From positions 1 through 45,251 of the forward strand of contig JAKALO010000006.1 in assembly GCA_021824125.1 (NCBI GenBank): 45,251 nt of DNA, written 5' to 3'. Below the pieces are notes generated by a model. The model ran no database searches. It was not told where the DNA came from and saw only the letters and a list, made by a program, of their open reading frames with translations. This stretch comes from Deltaproteobacteria bacterium. GTDB taxonomy: Bacteria; Desulfobacterota; Deferrimicrobia; Deferrimicrobiales; Deferrimicrobiaceae. This document shows positions 37,952 to 45,251 of the stretch, in pieces (position 1 is the stretch's first letter; each line of letters begins with the position of its first letter). The position numbers and the translations under genes were made by a program.

Positions 37952-39061
37952 ATGGCCCTTTTCAACTATGCGACGCGGGAGCTGAGCGCGAAGGTCGTTT
38001 ATTACGGCCCGGGGCTCTCGGGAAAGACGACCAACATCGAAATGGTCCACCGCATTCTCCGGCCGGAGCAGAAGGGGAGGCTCATCTCCCTTCCCACGGA
38101 GACCGACCGCACGCTTTTCTTCGACTTCCTCCCCGTGGACCTCGGCCACATAAAGGGGTTCAAGGTCCGGTTCCACCTTTACACCGTACCCGGCCAGGTG
38201 TTCTACAACGCAACGCGGCGGCTTGTCCTGCAGGGGGTGGACGGCGTGGTCTTCGTCGCCGACTCACAGAAGGAAATGGCGCAGAGCAACGTGGAGAGCC
38301 TCAAGAACCTGGCGGAGAACCTCGCATCCTACGGCAAGAACCTCGATGAGCTTCCGTTCGTGCTCCAGTACAACAAGCGCGACCTGAAGAACCGGTTCTC
38401 GGTCAAGGAAATGGACGCGCAGCTCAACCCGATGAACGTCCCGGCCATCGAAGGCATAGCCAAGGAAGGCGTCGGTGTTTCGGAGACCCTTGTGACGATC
38501 TCACGGATGGTGTTTTCGAGTCTCCGTAAGACTTTGCTCATGCCCGGGGAGACGGCGGAACACGAGGAAATCGGCGCACTGGCGGACGCGAAGATAGGGG
38601 AATCCTTCGGCAGGAAGGAAGCCGAGCAGCTCGAGGAGATCTCCGAGAGCGAAATGATCCAGGTGGACCAGGAAGCCCGGGACGCGAATGCGTCGCCCGA
38701 GGCGTCTTTCGCGGCCGTGGAGCCCGAACCTCCCGCGGACGCGGATTCCGTTCCGGACGAGATCGAGCTCCTGTCCACCGCGCCCCCGATCGTCGAGGAG
38801 GCCGTTCCGGAGGACCAGGACCCGACGAAGGCGTTCGACGAGATCGAGATCGAGATCCCCGAGCGCCCGCCCGGGCCTCCTTCCGCGCCGAAGGAAGCCC
38901 GCGTAGATATTTCAGTGGAGCCGGAAGACATCGGGCTTACCTTCCTGAAGTTCGAGAACCCATTCTTGTCTCCGGAAGGGCACGCCGTCCTCCCGGCGGT
39001 GTTCCTGGACGGCGGCGGGAACATCCTGCGGCTGCGCGTCCGCATCACGATCGAGGAGTGA
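37952..39061 (+). CDS. MglA-type small Ras-like GTPase with long C-terminal extension
   Basis: Residues 1-195 are a clear MglA-family GTPase: P-loop GPGLSGKT (19-26), switch I around TETDRTLFFDF, TVPGQ (78-82) in place of the canonical DxxGQ, and NKRD (141-144). The match to Myxococcus MglA in HLYTVPGQVFY and GVDGVVFVADSQ is strong. MglA sets cell polarity and motility with MglB as its GAP; no MglB gene is visible. Unlike MglA (about 195 residues), this protein continues with an acidic, Pro-rich linker (about 200-310). It ends in a roughly 60-residue beta-rich segment (VSVEPEDIGLTFLKF-like) of unknown type. Confidence 0.9.
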   Translation: MALFNYATRELSAKVVYYGPGLSGKTTNIEMVHRILRPEQKGRLISLPTETDRTLFFDFLPVDLGHIKGFKVRFHLYTVPGQVFYNATRRLVLQGVDGVVFVADSQKEMAQSNVESLKNLAENLASYGKNLDELPFVLQYNKRDLKNRFSVKEMDAQLNPMNVPAIEGIAKEGVGVSETLVTISRMVFSSLRKTLLMPGETAEHEEIGALADAKIGESFGRKEAEQLEEISESEMIQVDQEARDANASPEASFAAVEPEPPADADSVPDEIELLSTAPPIVEEAVPEDQDPTKAFDEIEIEIPERPPGPPSAPKEARVDISVEPEDIGLTFLKFENPFLSPEGHAVLPAVFLDGGGNILRLRVRITIEE

Positions 39062-39068
39062 GGGTGGA

Positions 39069-40508
39069 ATGCCTGCAGACTTCGTAAAGAAGGCGGGGGA
39101 GATCCTCCGGTCGGGTAAATCGATCGAGGAGCGGCTCCGCGAATTCACGGCGGCGGTGGGCGCGTTTCTCCCCGGCGGAATCTCGTCGGTCCTGCTGTTC
39201 GATCGCGACACCGATGATTTCTACCTCCGCGCGACGACTCTCCGGATCGCGCCCTCGCAGGAGACGCTCCACTTCTCCTCGGCGGGGACCATCGAGGACC
39301 TGGCCCTTCGGGAGCGCAGGGTCGTGACCCTCTCCGAGATCCACCGGGCGCCCACGAGCCGGCTCAGGGGGGACATGCTGTTCTTCCCCCTGGTCTCATC
39401 CGACCAGCCTCTCGGCGTGCTGGCGATCCAGTCGACGTCGTCCGGCGGGATCGCGCCGGAGCGGGTTGCTGCCGTGGGCGAGGCCTCCGCCCTGCTGTCC
39501 GACTCGGTCGGCGTCTCCCTCCGCGAGGAGTCGACCGCGCTGCGGATGACGAAGATCGCGGCGATCAACGAGGCGGGGATAAACATCATCTCCACGCTGG
39601 ACCTCCAGAGGCTCCTGAAGCTGGTCGCCACGTCGGCATGCCTCATCATGGAGGCGGAATCGTGCGTCATACGCCTGCTGGACGCCCAAACCGGGAAATA
39701 CGCCATCCGCGAGTTCTACGGCATGAAGGCGGAGAGCGACCAGAAGGACCTCTTCCGGATGGACAAGAAGGCGGTCACGAGGATCCTGAAGGGGGAACCG
39801 CCGATCCTGGTCCGGGACGTCGCGGAAGAGAAGGACTGGAACGAGTTCGCCGGCATCGCCCGCACGATGATCTGCTTCCCGTTGAAGTGCGACGGCGAGA
39901 TCATCGGCACGGTGTCGATATTCGACAAGTTCCCGCACAAGACGTTCTACCCCAGTTCGTTCAACAGCGACGACCTGGCTACGCTCGAGAAGTTCATCCG
40001 GTACGTCGAGAAAGCCATCGGTAACGCCATCGCGTTCGAAAGAAACGACCGGCTCAGGAACCTCGACGACGCGACCGGGCTCCCGACGCTGAAATATTTC
40101 CAGGGACGCCTCCTCCACGAGCTCTCCAGGGCGAAGCGGTTCAAGCGCCGGCTGGTCCTCATGATCTGCGAGGTCACCCTCAAGATCCCCGAGAAGGGAT
40201 TCACTGCAGTCGACCGCGGCGATATCGTCATCAAGCGGCTGGCGGGGGTGATGCGCGAGACCCTTCGCGAATACGACGTCGTGGCGCGGATCAGCGAGTG
40301 GAAGTTCGGGATGATCCTTCCCGAGGCCGAGGACGGCCGGATGAACGCCATCCCCCGGATCAAGAAAGCCATCCAGTCCGAGGTGGAGGAGATTCGCAGG
40401 CGCATCAAGGACGTGCGGGTCGACCTCCGCTTCGGGCACGCCTCCTTCCCCGACGACGGGGACGACCACGAGAAGCTCATCTTCAAATCCAACATTCTCA
40501 GGAAGTGA
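39069..40508 (+). CDS. GAF-GAF protein with degenerate GGDEF domain
   Basis: This 479-residue cytoplasmic protein has two GAF-like sensory domains (about 1-150 and 170-325) and a C-terminal domain with the diguanylate cyclase fold (332-479), opening LDDATGLPTLKYF. The catalytic GGDEF position reads ISEWKF (408-413), so GTP cyclisation is not expected; no inhibitory RxxD site is evident either. It probably acts as a sensor or nucleotide/protein-binding scaffold. It lies seven bases after the MglA-type GTPase gene and overlaps the MOSC gene by one base. Confidence 0.85.
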   Translation: MPADFVKKAGEILRSGKSIEERLREFTAAVGAFLPGGISSVLLFDRDTDDFYLRATTLRIAPSQETLHFSSAGTIEDLALRERRVVTLSEIHRAPTSRLRGDMLFFPLVSSDQPLGVLAIQSTSSGGIAPERVAAVGEASALLSDSVGVSLREESTALRMTKIAAINEAGINIISTLDLQRLLKLVATSACLIMEAESCVIRLLDAQTGKYAIREFYGMKAESDQKDLFRMDKKAVTRILKGEPPILVRDVAEEKDWNEFAGIARTMICFPLKCDGEIIGTVSIFDKFPHKTFYPSSFNSDDLATLEKFIRYVEKAIGNAIAFERNDRLRNLDDATGLPTLKYFQGRLLHELSRAKRFKRRLVLMICEVTLKIPEKGFTAVDRGDIVIKRLAGVMRETLREYDVVARISEWKFGMILPEAEDGRMNAIPRIKKAIQSEVEEIRRRIKDVRVDLRFGHASFPDDGDDHEKLIFKSNILRK

Positions 40509-40954
40509 TGGGAGAGCGGCAGGGAAAGGTCGTCGCGGTGTCGGTCGCCGGAAAGAAAGGGGAGAAGAAGACCCCGGTGCCCTCGGCGACACTTGTCGCG
40601 GATCACGGCGTGCGGGATGACGCGCACGCGGGGCCGGGAAAGCGGCAGGTTAGCCTCCTTGCGGCGGAGAGCATCGGGAAGATGCGAGGGAAGGGCTTGC
40701 AGGTCGGCCCCGGGGATTTCGCGGAGAACATCACCGTGGAAGGGTTCGATTTGCCGGGAGTCCGGGTCGGGGAACGGATCCGCGTCGGGGAGGCCTTGCT
40801 GGAGATATCGCAGATCGGGAAGGAGTGCCACGACCGCTGCGCGATCTACATCCAGGCAGGCGACTGCGTGATGCCGCGCGAAGGGGTGTTCGCCCGGGTG
40901 ATACGCGGCGGGAAAGTTTCGCCGGGCGACGTGGTGCGCAAGGAGCGGCCGTGA
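40508..40954 (+). CDS. MOSC domain protein
   Basis: This 148-residue protein is a stand-alone MOSC domain, the fold that binds sulfur/molybdenum cofactor in Moco sulfurases. It shows DHGVRDDAHAG, RQVSLLAAESI, PGDFAENITVEG and the conserved cysteine Cys107 in IGKECHDRC. The ATG overlaps the upstream stop (TGATG), and its own stop overlaps the GTG of mogA/moaB. In related bacteria MOSC and MogA domains are often adjacent or fused, so a role in handling molybdopterin is likely. Confidence 0.92.
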   Translation: MGERQGKVVAVSVAGKKGEKKTPVPSATLVADHGVRDDAHAGPGKRQVSLLAAESIGKMRGKGLQVGPGDFAENITVEGFDLPGVRVGERIRVGEALLEISQIGKECHDRCAIYIQAGDCVMPREGVFARVIRGGKVSPGDVVRKERP

Positions 40955-41463
40955 TCAGGGCCGCCGTCGTGACGGTATCCGACCGTTCCTTCCGTAAGGA
41001 GCGCGCGGACGCCTCCGGCCCGGCCGTTGCGGAAGTCCTGGCGCGCCTCCCCGCGGAAGTTGAGCAGCGGATAGTCGTCCCGGACGAAATACCGTACATC
41101 GGCCGCGCCCTGCGCCACCTCTCCGACGAGCTCGGCGTGGACCTTGTCGTCACCACGGGGGGGACCGGCGTCGACGCGAGGGACGTCACTCCCGAGGCGA
41201 CGCGGGAAGCGATCGACCGCGAGATCCCCGGCATGGCCGAGGTAATGCGGGCCGAGAGCCAGAAGAAGGTGCACACGGCGATGCTGTCGCGGGCGGTTGT
41301 CGGCATCCGCGGGAAGACGCTGATCGTCAACCTGCCCGGCAGCCCCGGGGGCGCCAGGGAAAATCTCGAAGCCATCCTCGCCGTGCTTCCCCACGCGATC
41401 GAAAAGATCCGCGGCGGCGGGGGCGACTGCCAGCCCGAAACGCGGTCGCCGTCAGTGAAATGA
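40951..41463 (+). CDS. MogA/MoaB-family molybdopterin adenylyltransferase
   Basis: MogA/MoaB proteins adenylylate molybdopterin before molybdate insertion. The GTG at 40951 overlaps the MOSC stop and gives 170 residues; the ORF-track start is internal to the MOSC gene. The molybdopterin-binding motif LVVTTGGTGVDARDVTPEAT and the C-terminal NLPGSPGGARENL are intact. Whether it is the MogA or MoaB subtype cannot be settled by eye. The stop overlaps the ATG of the HEAT-repeat gene. Confidence 0.92.
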   Translation: MIRAAVVTVSDRSFRKERADASGPAVAEVLARLPAEVEQRIVVPDEIPYIGRALRHLSDELGVDLVVTTGGTGVDARDVTPEATREAIDREIPGMAEVMRAESQKKVHTAMLSRAVVGIRGKTLIVNLPGSPGGARENLEAILAVLPHAIEKIRGGGGDCQPETRSPSVK

Positions 41464-44400
41464 CCTTCATACTATCGGTCACCGGCGTCCTCCTGTCGGT
41501 CATCGTGATCGTCTCCGCCCTTCTCTTCGGCCGCGAATGGTTCCGTGCCCTGCGGGATTCGATTTTCGCAAGGGAGGTAAAAAGGCATTCGGCCCTGGCG
41601 GCGCGTCTCCGCGAAGGGTCGCCGGAGGAATTCCGGGAAGCGCTCGAAATCCTGCGCGGGATCCGGAACCACGGCGTGCGGGAGTCGCTCCTGGACTCGG
41701 CGCGGGAGGGCGGCTCGCCGGAGTCCGTGGAACGTTTGACACAGGCCTTCGACGACCTCGGGATCACGCATCGCCACATCGAGGAACTGCGAAAAGACTC
41801 CTCCTGGGACCGGCGTGCGATGGCCGCGGAACGGCTCGGAAGGATCGGGTCCGCCAGCGCGGTTCCCCCGCTCCTCGATGTCATCCGGGACGTCAAGGAC
41901 GAGGACGAGGATGTCCGCGGGGCCGCGCTGAGAGCGCTGGGGAGGATCCGGGACCCACGGGCGATCCCGGATCTGATCGGCGCGCTCGGTTTCCCGGAAG
42001 CGTCGCTTCCACCCCGGATAGCCGAGATCCTGGTTCTTTTCGGGAAGGACGCCGTCCTTCCCCTGACCGGGGAGCTCAGGAACATGGGGAGCGACGTCCG
42101 CAGGATGTGGGCCGCGGAAATCCTCGGCTGGCTGGGCGACCCTGACGCCGGCGTTCCCCTCATCGAAGCCCTGGGCGACGTGAGCCCGGAGGTCCGGGCG
42201 AAGGCGGCGGGCTCCCTGGGGAAGCTCAAGGAGCCTCGCGCGATACAAAGGCTTCTGGAGATGGTCCTCTCCGACCCCATCGCGTTCGTCCGGACCCGTG
42301 TTTCCCAGGCCCTGGGTTTCATCGGGCATCCCCGCGTGGTCGACTACCTCATCCAGGTGCTCAAGGACCCCGAATGGTGGGTGCGGATCCGGGCGATCGA
42401 GGCGCTCGAGCAGATCGGGAAACCCGCTTCGGGCGCCCTGCTGGGGGCCCTGGAGGACGAGGACACGGAGGTCGTCCGGCGCGCCGCGACGGCCCTCGAG
42501 CGCATGGGATACATCCACGAGGAAATCGACACCCTTGAACGGGAGGGATTTCGCGCGGACGTGATGAAGGTCCTGCAACTCGTCGGGAAAGCCGGGGTGA
42601 CCGAGGGAATCTTCAGGAGGATCCAGTCGGCGAAGGGGCCTGCACGGAAACTCCTGGTCCGGCTGGCGGGGGACCTGGGGGACCCGTCCGCGGGGAGCAT
42701 TCTCATCCCGCTGCTGTCCCAGGAGCAGGACGCCTCCCTACGCTCGAGGGTCGTCGAGGCCCTCGGTAAACTGTCGTTCCGCGAGGCGATCCCCGAAATA
42801 CTGCCTTGCCTGAAGGATCCGGACGAATGGGTCCGCCGGGCGGCCGTCGTTGCGCTCTCGGCGATGGGCCCGGGGGAGCACGAGGAAGAGCTCCTGCGGC
42901 TGATGAAGGACCCCGCCCCCCAGACCCGGATGGCGGTGTGCATTGTGGCGGCGGGGCTTGGGGATGAGCGGATGTTCGGGGATATCGAGGCTCTGCTCGC
43001 GGACCCCGCGCCGGAGGTCAGGGCGGAGGCGCTGCGCGCCGTGGCGTCCCGGAAACACGCCGGGTGCGAGCCGCGCGTCATCCCTCTCCTGCAGGACAGT
43101 TCCGAAGAGGTGCGGTGCGAGGCGGCCGGCGCGCTGGCGTCCGTCGGCACCGGGGCCGCGGTGGAGCCGCTCCTGCGGGCGGCGCGGGGCGCCTCGGAGA
43201 AGGTTTGCGCGGCGATCGTCGACGCACTGGTGGCCTGCCACAAGGGCGGTTTCGACGAGCTTCGGGCATTACTTTCCGGGGAGGCGTCGCAGGAGCAGGC
43301 GGTGGTGTTGATGGAGATGGCCGCGCGTGGGGCGGGCGAAGGCCGCCTTGCATACATGGAATTATACCTGGCTTCGCCGGTTCCGTCGCTCCGGAAGGCC
43401 GCCGTGTGCGCCCTGCGCGGGGTGGGGGATTCGGCCGAGGTGAGAGGGCACGTTTCGCGGGCGATGGCCGACCCGGATAAAGGCGTCCGGGACGCCGCGG
43501 TCACGGTGGCGGCGCTGGCGGGTGAGCCGGAGTTCTACAGGGATGCCGCGGGGCTCGCGGAAGATCCCGGCGAGGTGATCAGGTTCCACGTGGCGCTCGC
43601 GCTGGGGCTGTCGGGAAAGAGGGAGTTCGCGGACATCCTTCGCAGGCTGGGGGACGACCCGCGTCCGCTCGTCCGGGCGGCGGCGGCGCTGGGGCTTTCG
43701 CTGCTCGACGAGGCGTTTTTCCGCGAGAGCCTGCGGCGGTATGCCGGCGACGAGGACCTGTGCCGGCTCGCAAGGGAGGTCTTCGTCACGGGCTCAAAAG
43801 ACCTGCTTGTGGAGCGGGCGGTGGAAGCCGCCTCGCGCGGCGGGAATCTCGAGACCCGGCTGTTCCTCGGCGTGAGCCGTTTCGCCCTTGAAAAGGAGAT
43901 GGCGCAGCGCGCCCGGGAGGCCCTGTCGGCGGAAGAGCGCGCGCGCGCCCTCGATATCTGCGGGATCGTGGCGACCGGGGTTTCGTACACCGCGGCTCTT
44001 TCCATCCTACGGAACGACCCGTCCCCGGAGGTCCGCACGCGCGCGCTTGACCTGATAGTGAAGATCCGGAAGGACGCCGAGGCGGGAAGGGTCGTCGGAG
44101 GCCTCCTCGCCGATCCCCACCCCGCGGTGCGGGTCAAGGCGGCGAAGATCCTGGGGGAGCTGGAATTCCAGGATGCGATCGAGTCCCTCCTGCATTACCT
44201 GGACACCCCGGACCGGGATCTGCGGGAGGCGGTCACGACGTCCCTTTCCAGGCATCTCCTGGGGGACACGAAAACCGTCGAGAAACTCCTTGCGGAGATC
44301 CCCTCCACGAAGACGCGGAAGCTGGGCCTGGTCTGGCTGCTCGGCAAGACACGCCCGGGAGGAGCGATGAAAACGCTCCTCCGGTACCTCGAGGACGAGG

Positions 44401-44975
44401 ACGGGGAGGTGCGCGCCGCAGCCGTGGGGGCGTTGGCCAAGTTCCGGATGGGAATCGTCGCGAAACATCTCAAGAGGGCGCTCTCGGACCCGAACGGACG
44501 CGTCCGTGCCGCCGCCGTCAACGCCCTGTCGAGGATCCGGCTCCCGGATTGGGAGGATACGATGTCGTCGATGCTGCTGGACCCGGACGTCTACGTTCGC
44601 CAGAGGGCGGCCGTGGCGCTCATCCGGATGGAGTCCGGGGTGGTGCGCGCCCATGCCCGGGGCGTCGCCGGGGAGCCGGAGGAGCTCCGGCCGGTCTGGC
44701 TGGCCGGGGGGGTCCTCACGGGTACCACAGGCCCGGAGGTGGCCTGCCTCCACCCCGAAACCGCGACGTTCCTGCGGGAGTTGTTCCCGGAGGAGGAGGC
44801 CGTGACCGCCTGCCTGGAGTCGATGGACCCCGGGCGCCGCCGGACGGCTTTCCATGTACTGCGGGTGCTGTCCGGCAAGGCGGCCTACGGGGTTGCCAGG
44901 GCCCTTGCGAGCGACCCGGACCCGGACCTTCGCAAGGAGGCTATCGAAGTGCTCGAGGCCGGGGAGACCGGCTGA
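41460..44975 (+). CDS. Very large membrane-anchored HEAT-repeat protein
   Basis: This 1171-residue protein begins with one hydrophobic helix (residues 3-24, LSVTGVLLSVIVIVSALLF) and then consists almost wholly of HEAT/PBS-lyase-type repeats of about 30 residues. Typical units read DPDEWVRRAAVVALSAMG, DPSPEVRTRALDLIVKI and DPNGRVRAAAVNALSRI. With the basic segment after the helix, the repeats most likely face the cytoplasm. Such solenoids are protein-binding scaffolds; no catalytic domain is recognised. The ATG overlaps the mogA/moaB stop. A glycosyltransferase gene follows directly, so it may scaffold an envelope-polysaccharide or signalling complex. Confidence 0.9.
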   Translation: MTFILSVTGVLLSVIVIVSALLFGREWFRALRDSIFAREVKRHSALAARLREGSPEEFREALEILRGIRNHGVRESLLDSAREGGSPESVERLTQAFDDLGITHRHIEELRKDSSWDRRAMAAERLGRIGSASAVPPLLDVIRDVKDEDEDVRGAALRALGRIRDPRAIPDLIGALGFPEASLPPRIAEILVLFGKDAVLPLTGELRNMGSDVRRMWAAEILGWLGDPDAGVPLIEALGDVSPEVRAKAAGSLGKLKEPRAIQRLLEMVLSDPIAFVRTRVSQALGFIGHPRVVDYLIQVLKDPEWWVRIRAIEALEQIGKPASGALLGALEDEDTEVVRRAATALERMGYIHEEIDTLEREGFRADVMKVLQLVGKAGVTEGIFRRIQSAKGPARKLLVRLAGDLGDPSAGSILIPLLSQEQDASLRSRVVEALGKLSFREAIPEILPCLKDPDEWVRRAAVVALSAMGPGEHEEELLRLMKDPAPQTRMAVCIVAAGLGDERMFGDIEALLADPAPEVRAEALRAVASRKHAGCEPRVIPLLQDSSEEVRCEAAGALASVGTGAAVEPLLRAARGASEKVCAAIVDALVACHKGGFDELRALLSGEASQEQAVVLMEMAARGAGEGRLAYMELYLASPVPSLRKAAVCALRGVGDSAEVRGHVSRAMADPDKGVRDAAVTVAALAGEPEFYRDAAGLAEDPGEVIRFHVALALGLSGKREFADILRRLGDDPRPLVRAAAALGLSLLDEAFFRESLRRYAGDEDLCRLAREVFVTGSKDLLVERAVEAASRGGNLETRLFLGVSRFALEKEMAQRAREALSAEERARALDICGIVATGVSYTAALSILRNDPSPEVRTRALDLIVKIRKDAEAGRVVGGLLADPHPAVRVKAAKILGELEFQDAIESLLHYLDTPDRDLREAVTTSLSRHLLGDTKTVEKLLAEIPSTKTRKLGLVWLLGKTRPGGAMKTLLRYLEDEDGEVRAAAVGALAKFRMGIVAKHLKRALSDPNGRVRAAAVNALSRIRLPDWEDTMSSMLLDPDVYVRQRAAVALIRMESGVVRAHARGVAGEPEELRPVWLAGGVLTGTTGPEVACLHPETATFLRELFPEEEAVTACLESMDPGRRRTAFHVLRVLSGKAAYGVARALASDPDPDLRKEAIEVLEAGETG

Positions 44976-44976
44976 C

Positions 44977-45251
44977 TTGGAAGTACTGCTCTTTTTCCTC
45001 AACGCGGCGAGCGGGCTTGTCATACTGTATTGCCTGGCCTACAACACCCTCCAGATCGCCTTCGTGGGCATCGCCTTCCGGGAGGTCCGGAGCAGACTCC
45101 GCGCCCGGGCGTACGAGGACCTGGACATCGTGCACGGCTCGCCGTTCACGCCGCCGCTTTCCATCATCGTGCCGGCCTACAACGAGGAAAAAACCATCGT
45201 TGAGACGCTTAACTCGCTCGTGCGGCTGCAGTTCCCGCGGATGGAAATCAT
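44977..45251 (+). CDS. Family 2 glycosyltransferase, 3'-truncated by the window edge
   Basis: The frame is open from a TTG at 44977 to the right edge (91 complete codons) and is absent from the ORF track. A GGGGAG site lies 10-15 bases upstream. An N-terminal membrane helix (residues 4-34, LLFFLNAASGLVILYCL) precedes PPLSIIVPAYNEEKTIVETL, the typical first strand and nucleotide-sugar-binding loop of GT2 enzymes. It resembles membrane-bound processive GT2 proteins (poly-GlcNAc or cellulose synthase-like), but the catalytic half is outside the window. It is immediately downstream of the HEAT-repeat gene and probably co-transcribed. Confidence 0.88.
   Translation, partial: MEVLLFFLNAASGLVILYCLAYNTLQIAFVGIAFREVRSRLRARAYEDLDIVHGSPFTPPLSIIVPAYNEEKTIVETLNSLVRLQFPRMEI

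Overview
The window is about 45 kb of GC-rich, densely packed bacterial chromosome. Both ends cut a gene, and no gap between genes exceeds about 210 bases. No rRNA, tRNA, insertion sequence, prophage or CRISPR array was seen. The gene content suggests a deltaproteobacterium-like organism (Desulfobacterota/Geobacter-like). The signs are the arg-lysA-dapF/A/B-dapL block, the LL-diaminopimelate aminotransferase route, a YsiA-type FadR beside an ETF:quinone oxidoreductase-like Fe-S protein, MglA-type GTPase signalling, EF-G2 and the MOSC-MogA pair. Taxonomy is inferred from gene order and protein families only.

Left part (1-17.8 kb, all + strand, anabolic/housekeeping). The 3' end of an NtrB/PilS-like histidine kinase overlaps trmFO. 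Then come xerC-hslV-hslU, an order also seen in Firmicutes. Next is an arginine block (argB, argD, argF, argG, argH). A very short lipoprotein gene of LptM/LppL type, absent from the ORF track, links it to a lysine/diaminopimelate block (lysA, dapF, dapA, dapB, a fumarylacetoacetate-hydrolase-family gene, dapL). The block ends with folK and a TPR lipoprotein. Many neighbours overlap by the 4-base ATGA/GTGA/TTGA arrangement, so long co-transcripts with coupled translation are likely.

Middle part (17.8-35.3 kb, catabolic and regulatory). An IclR regulator is followed by a FadR-like TetR regulator with a perfect 18-bp palindromic operator and an acyl-CoA dehydrogenase. Two minus-strand genes follow: an unusual fusion of a Cro/CI-type DNA-binding domain to a degenerate ADP-ribosylglycohydrolase domain, and a membrane Fe-S oxidoreductase (EMO/FadF-like). 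The fusion gene has its own strong promoter overlapped and flanked by two near-identical repeats. Back on the + strand are an alpha/beta hydrolase, a GlcD/GlcF-type FAD/Fe-S oxidase pair, a split propionyl-CoA carboxylase (beta subunit, biotin carboxylase, biotin carrier), the methylmalonyl-CoA mutase catalytic subunit, birA and coaX. Together these point to oxidation of fatty acids, 2-hydroxyacids and propionate, with biotin ligase encoded beside its client enzyme and electrons probably passed to the quinone pool.

Right part (35.3-45.25 kb, + strand). A divergent EF-G2 with altered G-motifs is followed by an unrecognised small helical-repeat protein, an MglA-type GTPase with a novel C-terminal extension, a GAF-GAF protein with a degenerate GGDEF domain, MOSC and MogA/MoaB proteins, a 1171-residue membrane-anchored HEAT-repeat protein, and the start of a family 2 glycosyltransferase. 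This run looks like one operon and may be an uncharacterised GTPase signalling module. The best candidates for something undescribed are the HTH-ADP-ribosylglycohydrolase regulator with its operator pair, and this GTPase/degenerate-GGDEF/HEAT operon.
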